Shown here: positions 16,220 to 23,622 of the stretch, one piece after another
Layout: each line of letters starts with the position of its first letter
How positions within the stretch are numbered: position 1 is the stretch's first letter
Assembly: GCA_963506915.1 (NCBI GenBank)
Contig: CAUORE010000017.1
Location: 1 to 34,997, forward strand
Reading direction: 5' to 3'
Source of the DNA: JABCPE02 sp963506915
Lineage (GTDB): Bacteria > Bacteroidota > Bacteroidia > Flavobacteriales > Weeksellaceae
Length of the DNA stretch: 34,997 nt
Position numbers and translations under genes: made by a program
The notes under the pieces: generated by a model
The model's input: the letters and a program-made list of their open reading frames with translations, nothing else
Told to the model about the DNA's origin: nothing
Database searches by the model: none

Positions 16220-16765
16220 TTAGCTTTTAATTTTATGTTTAAATTTCTCTCTGTAAGACTGCCACTCCTGCTGAGTTTTTATTTTTTTAAATTCATTGGT
16301 CGCGAAAAGAGCCAAATACGCTTCCATGTCTCTCGGATTGAAATAACCCACAAGCCCTGTCAAAAGCTTTTGGTCTTCATCAAGGAAAACTGTGGTAGGA
16401 TATCCTTTCACACCGAAATAAGTTACAAACTGGTGCTGAGGCCCGCCTCCATAAGTAGGTTTTCTTTTTGGGTTAAATTCTGGATTATTGAATTTTTTTC
16501 CTTGGAAAGTTACATCTTCATTCCCTTCGGAATTGAATTTCACTGCGTAGTAATTATCATTGATATATTCTGTAATCACAGGATTGGAAAAAGTATTTTT
16601 ATCCATCATTTTGCACATAGAACACCAGTCTGTGTAGAACTTAATCATTATCTTTTTTGGCGTTTTTTTCTGTGCTTCCAGCGCCTGATCCATGGTCATC
16701 CAGTTCACCTGTGCCATCATAAACATTGATGAAAACACAGAAAATACAATTGCTATTTTTTTCAT
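16220..16765 (-). CDS. exported thioredoxin-like protein (CSMC active site), 181 aa
   Basis: This is a periplasmic thioredoxin-fold oxidoreductase related to the C-terminal part of DsbD or to thioredoxin-7-like proteins. I chose the ATG at 16765 because the longer frame from 16792 begins inside the promoter, and this start gives a signal peptide (MKKIAIVFSVFSSMFMMAQ). The active site is DWCSMCK with Cys48 and Cys51. The cis-proline region is present as GYPTTVFLDEDQKLL, followed by GYFNPRDMEAYLALF. A Gly/Pro-rich insert (KRKPTYGGGPQH) precedes it. It is the first gene of a two-gene unit with the DUF4920 protein, 4 bases apart. Confidence 0.88.
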   Translation of the reverse strand: MKKIAIVFSVFSSMFMMAQVNWMTMDQALEAQKKTPKKIMIKFYTDWCSMCKMMDKNTFSNPVITEYINDNYYAVKFNSEGNEDVTFQGKKFNNPEFNPKRKPTYGGGPQHQFVTYFGVKGYPTTVFLDEDQKLLTGLVGYFNPRDMEAYLALFATNEFKKIKTQQEWQSYREKFKHKIKS

Positions 16766-16789
16766 TCGAATACTAAAATTTACAAGCAA

Positions 16790-16797
16790 CAAATATA
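16790..16797 (-). promoter_or_regulatory. putative promoter of the thioredoxin-DUF4920 pair
   Basis: On the minus strand this reads TATATTTG, matching TAnnTTTG, 24 bases before the ATG at 16765. No clear -33 TTG is seen. Confidence 0.55.
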
Positions 16798-16818
16798 AAA
16801 ACTTTTTTCTTTGAAAAA

Positions 16819-16848
16819 ATAAAAGACCGAAATTTAACGGTCTTTTAT
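16819..16848 (-). terminator. terminator of the POT transporter gene
   Basis: The inverted repeat ATAAAAGACCG (16819-16829) and CGGTCTTTTAT (16838-16848) has an 8-base loop. On the minus strand it is followed by T residues. It lies just after the POT gene and before the thioredoxin promoter. Confidence 0.75.
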
Positions 16849-16869
16849 ACTTTATTTAACATATTTCAT

Positions 16870-18309
16870 TTATTTCACTCCGTGCATCAGTTTCAACAGC
16901 ACCTTGTTTAGCGCTATCAAAAGTATTCCACATATTATTACAAATATTGATATATAGGTAAATACACTTCCTGCTCCCATTGCTTCAACTTTTGAAGCTA
17001 CAACACCTCCTACAATATTTGCCACAAATGATGAAAGCAGCCAAACTCCCATCAATAAAGAAGCTAATTTTGGTGGAGAAAGTTTAGTCACTACAGAAAG
17101 TCCCACTGGTGATAAGCATAATTCTCCAATGGTATGAATTAAATAAGTCATTACAAGCCACCAAAGACCAGCTTTTATATTAGTATCAGTTATACCATCT
17201 CCTCCTCTCTCTGCAACGGCACCAATCATAAACCAAAATCCTATACCCAAAATAATCATGCCTAATCCCATTTTAAGAGGAGAAGTAAGTTTTTGTCCCA
17301 ATCTTGATCCCCAAAACATTGCAAATAAAGGAGCTAAAAGCACTATAAATAAAGGATTTACAGATTGAAACCATTCCGTAGGAATTTCATACCCAAATAC
17401 TGTTCTATCAATGTATTTATCTGTGTATAAAGTAAGTGAAGAACCTGCCTGCTCAAATCCAGCCCAGAAGAATATAGCAAAAATGAAAAATATAAATATA
17501 ACGGCTATTCTCTGCTTTTCAACTTTGGTTAATGGTTTTTTATTGTCCTCTTTTTCTGTATTTTCAGATTTTTTTGCTATTGGAGTTAATCCAAGATTAC
17601 CAAGATATTTAGAAGCAAAGAAACTAAATGCAATCTGTCCAATAAACATTCCTATAGCGGAAGCTAAAAATCCATACTGATAGCCATAAGATATAACTTT
17701 CCCTCCTTCTTTTACTGCGAAAATGTCTTTTGTAAGCAAGCCAATTACAAGAGGTGCAAAGAAAGCTCCCAGATTAATCCCCATATAGAAAATGGAAAAT
17801 GCAGAATCTCTTCGTTTATCCCCTTCTTCATAAAGTCCACTCACAAGAGTTGAAATATTTGGTTTGAAAAAACCATTACCAATAATAAGAAGTAAAAGTC
17901 CTAACCATAAACCAATAGGAGCATCCGCTTCTAATATTGTATAGTTAAATATAGTCCAATTAATAGGAGCTGAACTTTGTAAAAAACTGAATTCTTTTAT
18001 TCCAAAAAGAGCAAACTGTCCCAGCATCATCGTTAAAGCTCCAATCATAATTGCTTTCCTTTGTCCGATGTAAGTATCTGCCAACCAGCCACCAATAAGC
18101 GGAGTAAAATATACAAAACCTGTAAAAAGTCCATATATAAGCATCGTAGAATTTTCTGGAATTCCTAAACCTCCCTCCACAAGAGTTTTTGTGAGGAAAA
18201 GTGTTAATATCCCACGCATTCCGTAATAACTGAAACGCTCCCACATCTCAGTAAAAAACAAGAGGTAAAGTCCTTTAGGATGTCCCTTCTTCTGTTGAAC
18301 TACTTCCAT
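16870..18309 (-). CDS. POT-family proton-coupled oligopeptide transporter, 479 aa
   Basis: This inner-membrane transporter imports di- and tripeptides with protons. The ExxER proton-coupling motif is at 21-25 (EMWERFSYYGMRGIL). The PTR2-type signature appears as DSAFSIFYMGINLGAFFAP near residues 163-181. GGWLADTYIGQRKAIMIG (77-94) matches the first MFS loop, and GELCLSPVGLSVVTKLSP (397-414) the second-half family motif. About 14 hydrophobic segments are seen, including a central lysine-rich loop (near 245-265). The length fits bacterial POT proteins. It has its own promoter and terminator, and lies next to an M42 aminopeptidase unit, which would process imported peptides. Confidence 0.94.
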   Translation of the reverse strand: MEVVQQKKGHPKGLYLLFFTEMWERFSYYGMRGILTLFLTKTLVEGGLGIPENSTMLIYGLFTGFVYFTPLIGGWLADTYIGQRKAIMIGALTMMLGQFALFGIKEFSFLQSSAPINWTIFNYTILEADAPIGLWLGLLLLIIGNGFFKPNISTLVSGLYEEGDKRRDSAFSIFYMGINLGAFFAPLVIGLLTKDIFAVKEGGKVISYGYQYGFLASAIGMFIGQIAFSFFASKYLGNLGLTPIAKKSENTEKEDNKKPLTKVEKQRIAVIFIFFIFAIFFWAGFEQAGSSLTLYTDKYIDRTVFGYEIPTEWFQSVNPLFIVLLAPLFAMFWGSRLGQKLTSPLKMGLGMIILGIGFWFMIGAVAERGGDGITDTNIKAGLWWLVMTYLIHTIGELCLSPVGLSVVTKLSPPKLASLLMGVWLLSSFVANIVGGVVASKVEAMGAGSVFTYISIFVIICGILLIALNKVLLKLMHGVK

Positions 18310-18341
18310 AATGATTTATTTATATTTTTTGATTAAAACAG

Positions 18342-18373
18342 CAAATATAAAACTATTTTTTAGAATTAAACAA
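18342..18373 (-). promoter_or_regulatory. promoter of the POT transporter gene
   Basis: On the minus strand the -7 element is TATATTTG (18342-18349) and the -33 element is TTG (18371-18373), with a 21-base spacer. The ATG is 32 bases downstream of the -7 element. Confidence 0.65.
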
Positions 18374-18378
18374 TATAT

Positions 18379-18723
18379 TTATGCCTGTTCTTTGTCAATT
18401 AGTGAATTTTTTAGCTTATTTAGTTCACTTTTAACAAATTCAAGTCGCTCTATGATATTTACATTTTCTTCTATTTTATCATTGGTTACCAGCGCAATAC
18501 GGGCTCCATCCAGCGTGTAGCCTTTTTCCTTGACCAAATGATAAATAATCTTCAAGTTTTTAATGTCTTCCGGCGTGAAATAGCGGGTTCCTTTCTTGTT
18601 TTTTTTAGGATTGAGAATGGGAAATTCTTTCTCCCAATAGCGAAGCAGTGATGCATTGACCCCGAAAGCCAACGCCACCTCTCCTATCGAATAATACAGT
18701 TTATCTGGAAGATTGATTTTCAT
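18379..18723 (-). CDS. MerR-family transcriptional regulator, 114 aa
   Basis: This small DNA-binding protein has an N-terminal MerR-type winged helix: YYSIGEVALAFGVNASLLRYWEKEF (10-34), then KNKKGTRYFTPEDIKNLKIIYHLV. A coiled-coil-like segment rich in Glu, Lys and Leu (about 83-110) follows for dimerisation. There is no C-terminal effector domain and no metal-binding cysteine, so it is not a metal sensor. It starts 16 bases after the stop of the M42 peptidase gene on the same strand, so they are probably cotranscribed. The regulated genes are unknown. Confidence 0.9.
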   Translation of the reverse strand: MKINLPDKLYYSIGEVALAFGVNASLLRYWEKEFPILNPKKNKKGTRYFTPEDIKNLKIIYHLVKEKGYTLDGARIALVTNDKIEENVNIIERLEFVKSELNKLKNSLIDKEQA

Positions 18724-18739
18724 AATTTTCTAATTTTTA

Positions 18740-19816
18740 CTAAAAATATTTTAGTTCTATTTTAGGTTTAATTTGTAGTAATGTGTTGTAAATCAGTTTT
18801 ATAATATCACTTACATCTTTCTTATCTACCATTTCTACCGTGGTGTGCATGTATCTAAGTGGCAGGGAAATCAGTGCCGATGGAATTCCTCCATTAGAAT
18901 AAGCAAAGGCATCTGTATCTGTTCCCGTAGCCCTGCTGCACGCTGCTCTTTGGAATGGAATGTTATTTCTCTCAGCGGTTTCTATTATCAAATCTCTTAC
19001 TTTATGATGAACCGCTGGTGCATAGGCGATTACAGGCCCTGCTCCACATTTTTGATCGCCCTCTTTCTTTTTCTCAATCATTGGAGTGGTAGTATCGTGG
19101 GTAACATCCGTAACTATCGCGATATTCGGTTTTATTCGTTCTGCTATCATTTCTGCTCCACGAAGCCCGATTTCCTCCTGAACAGAATTAGTAATATACA
19201 ACCCAAACGGCAGTTTTTTCTTGTTTTCTTTCAGCATACGAGCCACCTCAGCAATCATGAACCCCCCCATTCTATTGTCCAATGCTCTACAAACAAAATA
19301 TCTGTCATTCAGCTCAAAAAAGTCATCTGGGTAAGTAATCATACAGCCTACATGGATGCCTAGATCTTCCACTTCCTCCTTAGTAGTCGCACCGCAGTCT
19401 ATGAAAATATTGTCCAATTTCGGTGTTGGTTCGTTCTGATTGGCTCTCGTATGAATAGCAGGCCAGCCAAAAACTCCCTTCACTACGCCTTTTTTACCAT
19501 GAATATTAACCACTTTAGATGGAGCGATGACTTGGTCTGAACCACCATTTCTAATAACATAAATCAATCCATCATCCGTGATATAGTTCACATACCAAGA
19601 GATTTCGTCGGCGTGGGCTTCTATCACTACTTTGAACTCAGCTTTAGGATTGATAATTCCGTATGCCGTTCCGTAATAATCCACCTCCACTTTATCCACA
19701 AAAGGACTGATATAGTCACACCAAAGCTGCTGCCCGTTTTGTTCAAACCCTGTGGGAGAAGCAGTATTTAAATATTTTTCTAAAAATTCTAACGATTCTT
19801 TTTTAAATTTAGCCAT
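18740..19816 (-). CDS. M42-family metal-dependent aminopeptidase, 358 aa
   Basis: M42 enzymes are cytoplasmic di-zinc or cobalt aminopeptidases, often large dodecameric complexes that trim peptides. Metal and catalytic residues are visible: His68 (EAHADE), bridging Asp180 (RALDNRMGG), catalytic Glu214 and ligand Glu215 (SVQEEIGLRGA), Asp237 (VTDVTHD) and His324 (LRYMHTTVEM). The length is typical and there is no signal peptide. It is the first gene of a unit with the MerR regulator. It is divergent from the DUF4294 gene with a 52-base spacer. A run of seven C on the plus strand (19262-19268) lies in the codons for MGGF just after Asp180. Confidence 0.93.
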   Translation of the reverse strand: MAKFKKESLEFLEKYLNTASPTGFEQNGQQLWCDYISPFVDKVEVDYYGTAYGIINPKAEFKVVIEAHADEISWYVNYITDDGLIYVIRNGGSDQVIAPSKVVNIHGKKGVVKGVFGWPAIHTRANQNEPTPKLDNIFIDCGATTKEEVEDLGIHVGCMITYPDDFFELNDRYFVCRALDNRMGGFMIAEVARMLKENKKKLPFGLYITNSVQEEIGLRGAEMIAERIKPNIAIVTDVTHDTTTPMIEKKKEGDQKCGAGPVIAYAPAVHHKVRDLIIETAERNNIPFQRAACSRATGTDTDAFAYSNGGIPSALISLPLRYMHTTVEMVDKKDVSDIIKLIYNTLLQIKPKIELKYF

Positions 19817-19868
19817 AAAAGGAATGATTTTTGTATTGTTGAATAAATTAAAAATTGATGTAAAAGTA

Positions 19869-20549
19869 ATGATTTTTTATAAACTACACTATTTATTTCT
19901 TATTTGTTTCGGGCTTATTCTAAATGCTCAGGAGAAACCCAATACAGAAATGCTAATAGATGAACACGGAAAAGAATATTATTATGACAATGTTCTAAAA
20001 GCCAAAGTTTATGAAATCGATGGAGAGCGAATAGTCATTATGGATGAACTATACCTTAGCTCAAAACCAAAATTTAACAACCAGCTTGACCGAAATTATT
20101 ACTTTTTTCTCAATAAAAAACTGAGTCGTGTGTATCCTCTATTCCTCACTGCATTAGAACAATACCGCAGTTTACAGGCTGATATACAAAATATGAAAGG
20201 AGGAGAAAAAAGAAAACACATAAGAGAAAAACAAAAAGAATTGGCTTCGCAATACGAAACCAAACTAAGGGATTTGACCACCTCCGAAGGGCAGATTTTC
20301 GCGAAACTCATGAACCGCTCCACAGGAAAAACGGTTTATGAACTGATAAAAGAACTCAAAGGCGGTTTTAATGCTTTTCTATGGAATGTAAAAGGAAATG
20401 TGGCTGATATAGACCTTAAAAAGGAATACAACCCACACAAATACAGAGATGATGAATATCTGGAAAGCCTACTGATATCCAACTGGCAGCAGGGCTACCT
20501 AAAACCCTACGCCGGCTACGAAAAATTCTCTATTAAAGGAAAAGAATAA
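19869..20549 (+). CDS. exported DUF4294-domain protein, 226 aa
   Basis: This is a Bacteroidota-specific protein of unknown function (DUF4294). I chose the ATG at 19869 because it yields a signal peptide (MIFYKLHYLFLICFGLILNAQ), while the longer frame from 19752 overlaps the start of the divergent M42 gene. The domain spans most of the mature protein: VIMDELYLSSKPKF, DRNYYFFLNKKLSRVYPLF, then a charged helical stretch (KGGEKRKHIREKQKELASQY) and the conserved MNRSTGKTVYELIKELKGGF. It ends AYLKPYAGYEKF-like near the C-terminus. The role is unknown; location is periplasm or outer membrane. Confidence 0.85.
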   Translation: MIFYKLHYLFLICFGLILNAQEKPNTEMLIDEHGKEYYYDNVLKAKVYEIDGERIVIMDELYLSSKPKFNNQLDRNYYFFLNKKLSRVYPLFLTALEQYRSLQADIQNMKGGEKRKHIREKQKELASQYETKLRDLTTSEGQIFAKLMNRSTGKTVYELIKELKGGFNAFLWNVKGNVADIDLKKEYNPHKYRDDEYLESLLISNWQQGYLKPYAGYEKFSIKGKE

Positions 20550-20564
20550 AATCTAAATCTGCGT

Positions 20565-21050
20565 TTAAATTTTCGCAGAAACTATCTCTGCTACTTTTTC
20601 TAAATAAAACACATCCGTTTCGTCTAGTGTTCCATACTGCTCACTATCCACATCGAGAACGCCTACGACTTTCTTATTCTTATCAAAAATAGGAACTACG
20701 ATTTCTGATTTGGTAGCAGAGCTACAAGCGATATGACCAGGGAATTTTTCCACATCAGGAACCAGCTGGGATTTTTCCTCTTTCCAAGCTGTTCCACAAA
20801 CACCCTTGCCAAACTTTATCCTAGTACAAGCTATCGGTCCTTGAAATGGAGCCAAAACCAGTTCTTCATTTTTTACCCAATAAAATCCTACCCACCACCA
20901 AGAAAAAACCTGATGCAGCGCCGAAGAAACATTGGCCAAATTAGCCGTTAAATCGGTTTCTCCTTCTATAAGGGCTTCCAGCTGAGGCAATAGCGCTTCG
21001 TATTTTTCTATTTTTGTTCCGTTTTCTGGGATAAATAAATTTTCTGCCAT
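20565..21050 (-). CDS. free methionine-(R)-sulfoxide reductase (GAF domain), 161 aa
   Basis: This enzyme (fRMsr, E. coli YebR/MsrC type) reduces free methionine-R-sulfoxide. The protein is a single GAF domain. The three catalytic cysteines are Cys75 (GPIACTRIKFGKGVCG), Cys85 and Cys109 (GHIACSSATKSEIVVPI). Their spacing (10 and 24 residues) equals that of E. coli Cys84, Cys94 and Cys118. VVGVLDVDSEQ is the usual C-terminal GAF motif. Its stop is 15 bases from that of the convergent DUF4294 gene. There is no signal peptide, so it acts in the cytoplasm. Confidence 0.94.
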   Translation of the reverse strand: MAENLFIPENGTKIEKYEALLPQLEALIEGETDLTANLANVSSALHQVFSWWWVGFYWVKNEELVLAPFQGPIACTRIKFGKGVCGTAWKEEKSQLVPDVEKFPGHIACSSATKSEIVVPIFDKNKKVVGVLDVDSEQYGTLDETDVFYLEKVAEIVSAKI

Positions 21051-21118
21051 AGTAGTTATAATTTATATACTAAAAATCTCCCCAAAATTAGGGATTTTTT
21101 ACAAAAATGAAATAAACT

Positions 21119-21150
21119 TTGTCTTTTCTCGTTAATTATTAGTAAGTTTG
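21119..21150 (+). promoter_or_regulatory. promoter of the small exported protein gene at 21170
   Basis: TTG (21119-21121) and TAAGTTTG (21143-21150) are separated by 21 bases, a good fit to the Bacteroidota consensus. The ATG follows 19 bases after the -7 element. Confidence 0.7.
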
Positions 21151-21169
21151 AAAAATTAAATTTCTAATT

Positions 21170-21649
21170 ATGAAAAAGGTAGTAAAATTATTAAGCGTTT
21201 TGATGGTGCTTTCTTTTGGATTATCAAAAATGAATGCACAGAGAGGTTCAACCTATAACACAGGAATTGGTATTCTTGCTGATGTAGGAGATGGAACTGT
21301 AGTTGGTCCTCATGTTAAGCATTTCTTTGCTTCAAATCATGCAGGAGAATTTGCAGTATTATTTGGAAGAGGAGCTACTCACCTTAGCTTTATGTATCAT
21401 TATGAACAACAATTTGGAGGTTCTGCAAGAGGATTAGCTTGGTATATTGGTATGGGCCCTGGTATTTCTTTCCCTAAAGGAGGGGGGAACACTATATTCT
21501 CTCTTGCGCCTGTTGCTGGTATAGATTTCAAGATTCCAGGAGCTCCACTAGGGATATTTTTCGACTGGAGACCTAGAATTTGGTTCTACACAGGAAACTC
21601 TGATTTTGATGCAGCAAGATTCGGACTTGGTATGAGAGTTACTTTCTAA
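21170..21649 (+). CDS. small exported protein, probable beta-barrel, 159 aa
   Basis: I do not recognise a named family. Residues 1-24 (ending KMNAQ) are a signal peptide. The mature part is rich in Gly, Phe and aromatic residues in alternating patterns (GLAWYIGMGPGISFPKG, GIFFDWRPRIWFYTG, FGLGMRVTF) and ends in Phe, as outer-membrane barrels do. Its 135 mature residues suggest a small eight-stranded barrel. It is a single-gene unit with a good promoter and terminator, so it may be well expressed. The function is unknown. Confidence 0.75.
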   Translation: MKKVVKLLSVLMVLSFGLSKMNAQRGSTYNTGIGILADVGDGTVVGPHVKHFFASNHAGEFAVLFGRGATHLSFMYHYEQQFGGSARGLAWYIGMGPGISFPKGGGNTIFSLAPVAGIDFKIPGAPLGIFFDWRPRIWFYTGNSDFDAARFGLGMRVTF

Positions 21650-21667
21650 AAATTTAAAATAATAAAC

Positions 21668-21696
21668 AAACCCTTAGAAAAATCTAAGGGTTTTTT
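21668..21696 (+). terminator. terminator of the small exported protein gene
   Basis: An 11-bp stem, AAACCCTTAGA (21668-21678) and TCTAAGGGTTT (21683-21693), has a 4-base loop and is followed by T residues. The A-rich left side may let it serve the convergent mnmD gene as well. Confidence 0.9.
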
Positions 21697-21699
21697 GTT

Positions 21700-22371
21700 T
21701 TATAATAAAATAGCATTGAGCATTTCACGCTTTCCTTTGGGGCCGTCCAGCTTCTGAACATCAAACCCTAACTCTTGCAAAACCCTTCTGACACTTCCTT
21801 TGGAAGAATATGTTGTCAAAAGTCCTCCTTTTTTCATTTTAGTTTTGACTAATTCAAACAAAGGCTTTTCCCATAAATCTGGCTGAACCCTCGCTCCGAA
21901 ACAATCATAATACACCAAATCTATCTCTAGAAGTTCTATTTTTTCCAATTCAAAAAAGTCATTTTTTATCTTTTTCAAAAAGAAATTGGGCTGAATCTGA
22001 ACCAGCATTTCCCATTCACAACTATGAATTTCTGTATAAGCTTCCTTTATCACTGGATTTTCAAATAATTTTCCATAATCCAAATTTTGGGCTTCTTCCT
22101 GACTAATGGGATATTTTTCCAGCGAATAATAGTTGATTCTCAAATCCGTTGATTGAAGGAATTTCTGCAATGTTACCAAGACATTCAGCCCTGTCCCAAA
22201 GCCCATTTCCAAGATATTGATTTCTTTTTTATCCAGTTTTTCTAATCCGTTTTTTATGAAAACATGCTCCGCCTCCTGCAATGCTCCATGATGTGAGTGA
22301 TAGCACTCATCCAGTTCTTCTATATAAAGTGTTCTGCTGTTGTCTCCTGTGGTTTTCACGATTCTTTTCAT
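21700..22371 (-). CDS. mnmD: tRNA 5-methylaminomethyl-2-thiouridine(34) methyltransferase MnmD-type, 223 aa
   Basis: This SAM-dependent enzyme performs the last methylation of the wobble uridine modification mnm5s2U. The SAM motif is ILEMGFGTGLNVLVTL (53-68). The family motif YYDCFGARVQPDLWEKPLF (154-172) and GLLTTYSSKGSVRRVLQELG follow, then the C-terminal LDGPKGKREMLNA. It corresponds to the C-terminal methyltransferase half of enterobacterial MnmC; the FAD-dependent half is absent, as in known stand-alone MnmD proteins. It is divergent from ilvE. The previous family name was DUF752. Confidence 0.85.
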   Translation of the reverse strand: MKRIVKTTGDNSRTLYIEELDECYHSHHGALQEAEHVFIKNGLEKLDKKEINILEMGFGTGLNVLVTLQKFLQSTDLRINYYSLEKYPISQEEAQNLDYGKLFENPVIKEAYTEIHSCEWEMLVQIQPNFFLKKIKNDFFELEKIELLEIDLVYYDCFGARVQPDLWEKPLFELVKTKMKKGGLLTTYSSKGSVRRVLQELGFDVQKLDGPKGKREMLNAILL

Positions 22372-22375
22372 AAGG

Positions 22376-22383
22376 CAAAAGTA
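22376..22383 (-). promoter_or_regulatory. putative promoter of mnmD
   Basis: On the minus strand this reads TACTTTTG, a match to TAnnTTTG. It is only 4 bases from the mnmD ATG, so the transcript leader would be very short or absent. Confidence 0.4.
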
Positions 22384-22406
22384 AAACTTATTTTAAAATA
22401 AATGAT

Positions 22407-22414
22407 TACCTTTG
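22407..22414 (+). promoter_or_regulatory. putative promoter of ilvE
   Basis: TACCTTTG matches TAnnTTTG and lies 27 bases before the ilvE ATG. No leader peptide or attenuator structure is visible. Confidence 0.55.
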
Positions 22415-22441
22415 TAGTTCATCAATTAAAGTTTTATTACT

Positions 22442-23503
22442 ATGATTATTCAAAAGGTAGAAAAATCTCGTTTAGAGACTATTGACAAGGACAATGTAAC
22501 TTTCGGAAGTGGTTTTACAGACCACATGATAGTTTGTGAATACGAAAACGGAAAATGGGGCGAGCCTAGACTTATACCTTATGGGAAAATGGAGTTTTCT
22601 CCTGCTATGATGGGGGTGCACTATGGTCAGGCTTGTTTCGAAGGAATGAAAGCCTACAAGGATAAAGATGACAATGTTTTCTTATTCCGTCCAGAGAAGA
22701 ACTTCGCAAGAATTAACAAATCTACCAAGCGACTCGCTATGCCTGCCATTCCAGAAGAAGTTTTCATGGAAGGACTAAAAGCCCTAGTAGATGTAGAGAG
22801 AAACTGGGTGCCTTTCGGAGAAGGGTTCTCACTGTATCTTAGACCTGTAATCTTTGCTACTGAAGAAGCGCTTATGGCTAGACCGGCTAACAAATATATG
22901 TTTGCTACCTTGGCTACCGTTGCTAAAAGCTACTACACAGCTCCTGTTTCTGCAAAAATCTCTGACTACTACTCTAGAGCGGCGAATGGTGGAGTTGGAT
23001 TCGCTAAAGCTGCGGGTAACTACGCTGGAGCATTCTACCCTACACAATTAGCAAACGAGGAAGGATATCAGCAGATTATATGGACAGATGATGCTACTCA
23101 TAAATACTTTGAGGAAAGTGGAACGATGAATGTAATGGTAAGAATAGGCGATACTATCTATACGCCTAAAACATCTGATAGAATCCTAGATGGAGTTACC
23201 AGAGACAGCATCATCCAGCTGGCACAAAGAAGAGGTATCAATGTAGTAGTAGGCGACATCGCCGTAGAAGATGTAATAAACGCCCATAGAAATGGAACCC
23301 TTAAAGAAGTATGGGGAGTGGGAACTGCTGTGGTTACCAGCTCTTTCGAAGCAATTGGCTACAATGACGAAAGACTTGAATTGCCTAAACTAAGCGAGGA
23401 AGAAAGTTTTGCCCTTACACTAAAAAGAGACCTCATCAACATACAAACTAACCTAGCTGAAGACCCTTTCGGATGGAGAGTTTTAGTTGAGAAAAAATAC
23501 TAA
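22442..23503 (+). CDS. ilvE: branched-chain amino acid aminotransferase, 353 aa
   Basis: This PLP enzyme interconverts Leu, Ile and Val with their 2-oxo acids. It is a class IV (type II BCAT) fold: HYGQACFEGMKAYKDKDD (60-77), RLAMPAIP and SLYLRPVIFATE. The PLP-binding lysine is Lys189 in GVGFAKAAGNYAGAFYP. The EESGTMNVMVRIGDTIYTP segment carries the family's Glu near the cofactor, and LDGVTRDSIIQLA the C-terminal motif. The length is typical. It is a single-gene unit with a promoter before and a terminator after it. It is divergent from mnmD. Confidence 0.96.
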   Translation: MIIQKVEKSRLETIDKDNVTFGSGFTDHMIVCEYENGKWGEPRLIPYGKMEFSPAMMGVHYGQACFEGMKAYKDKDDNVFLFRPEKNFARINKSTKRLAMPAIPEEVFMEGLKALVDVERNWVPFGEGFSLYLRPVIFATEEALMARPANKYMFATLATVAKSYYTAPVSAKISDYYSRAANGGVGFAKAAGNYAGAFYPTQLANEEGYQQIIWTDDATHKYFEESGTMNVMVRIGDTIYTPKTSDRILDGVTRDSIIQLAQRRGINVVVGDIAVEDVINAHRNGTLKEVWGVGTAVVTSSFEAIGYNDERLELPKLSEEESFALTLKRDLINIQTNLAEDPFGWRVLVEKKY

Positions 23504-23518
23504 CTAAATATTAAAATG

Positions 23519-23545
23519 AAAATCCCTGTTTCTTATGGGGATTTT
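23519..23545 (+). terminator. terminator of ilvE
   Basis: AAAATCCC (23519-23526) pairs with GGGATTTT (23538-23545) around an 11-base loop, with T residues after it. Confidence 0.65.
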
Positions 23546-23562
23546 TATTTTGTGCTAAAATA

Positions 23563-23597
23563 AAAAAATTGCTTAGATAAACTCTAAGCAATTTTTT
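23563..23597 (-). terminator. strong terminator of the PepSY-like lipoprotein gene
   Basis: A 15-bp perfect stem, AAAAAATTGCTTAGA (23563-23577) and TCTAAGCAATTTTTT (23583-23597), has a 5-base loop. The minus strand ends in a T-run. It can also back up the ilvE terminator on the plus strand. Confidence 0.9.
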
Positions 23598-23622
23598 ATA
23601 ATTATTTTCTTTTTATTGAAAA

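Noticed and set aside
20558..20579. Possible hairpin (TCTGCG/CGCAGA) between the DUF4294 and fRMsr stop codons
   Set aside because: The stem is only 6 bp with a 10-base loop and no T-run, so I do not call it a terminator.
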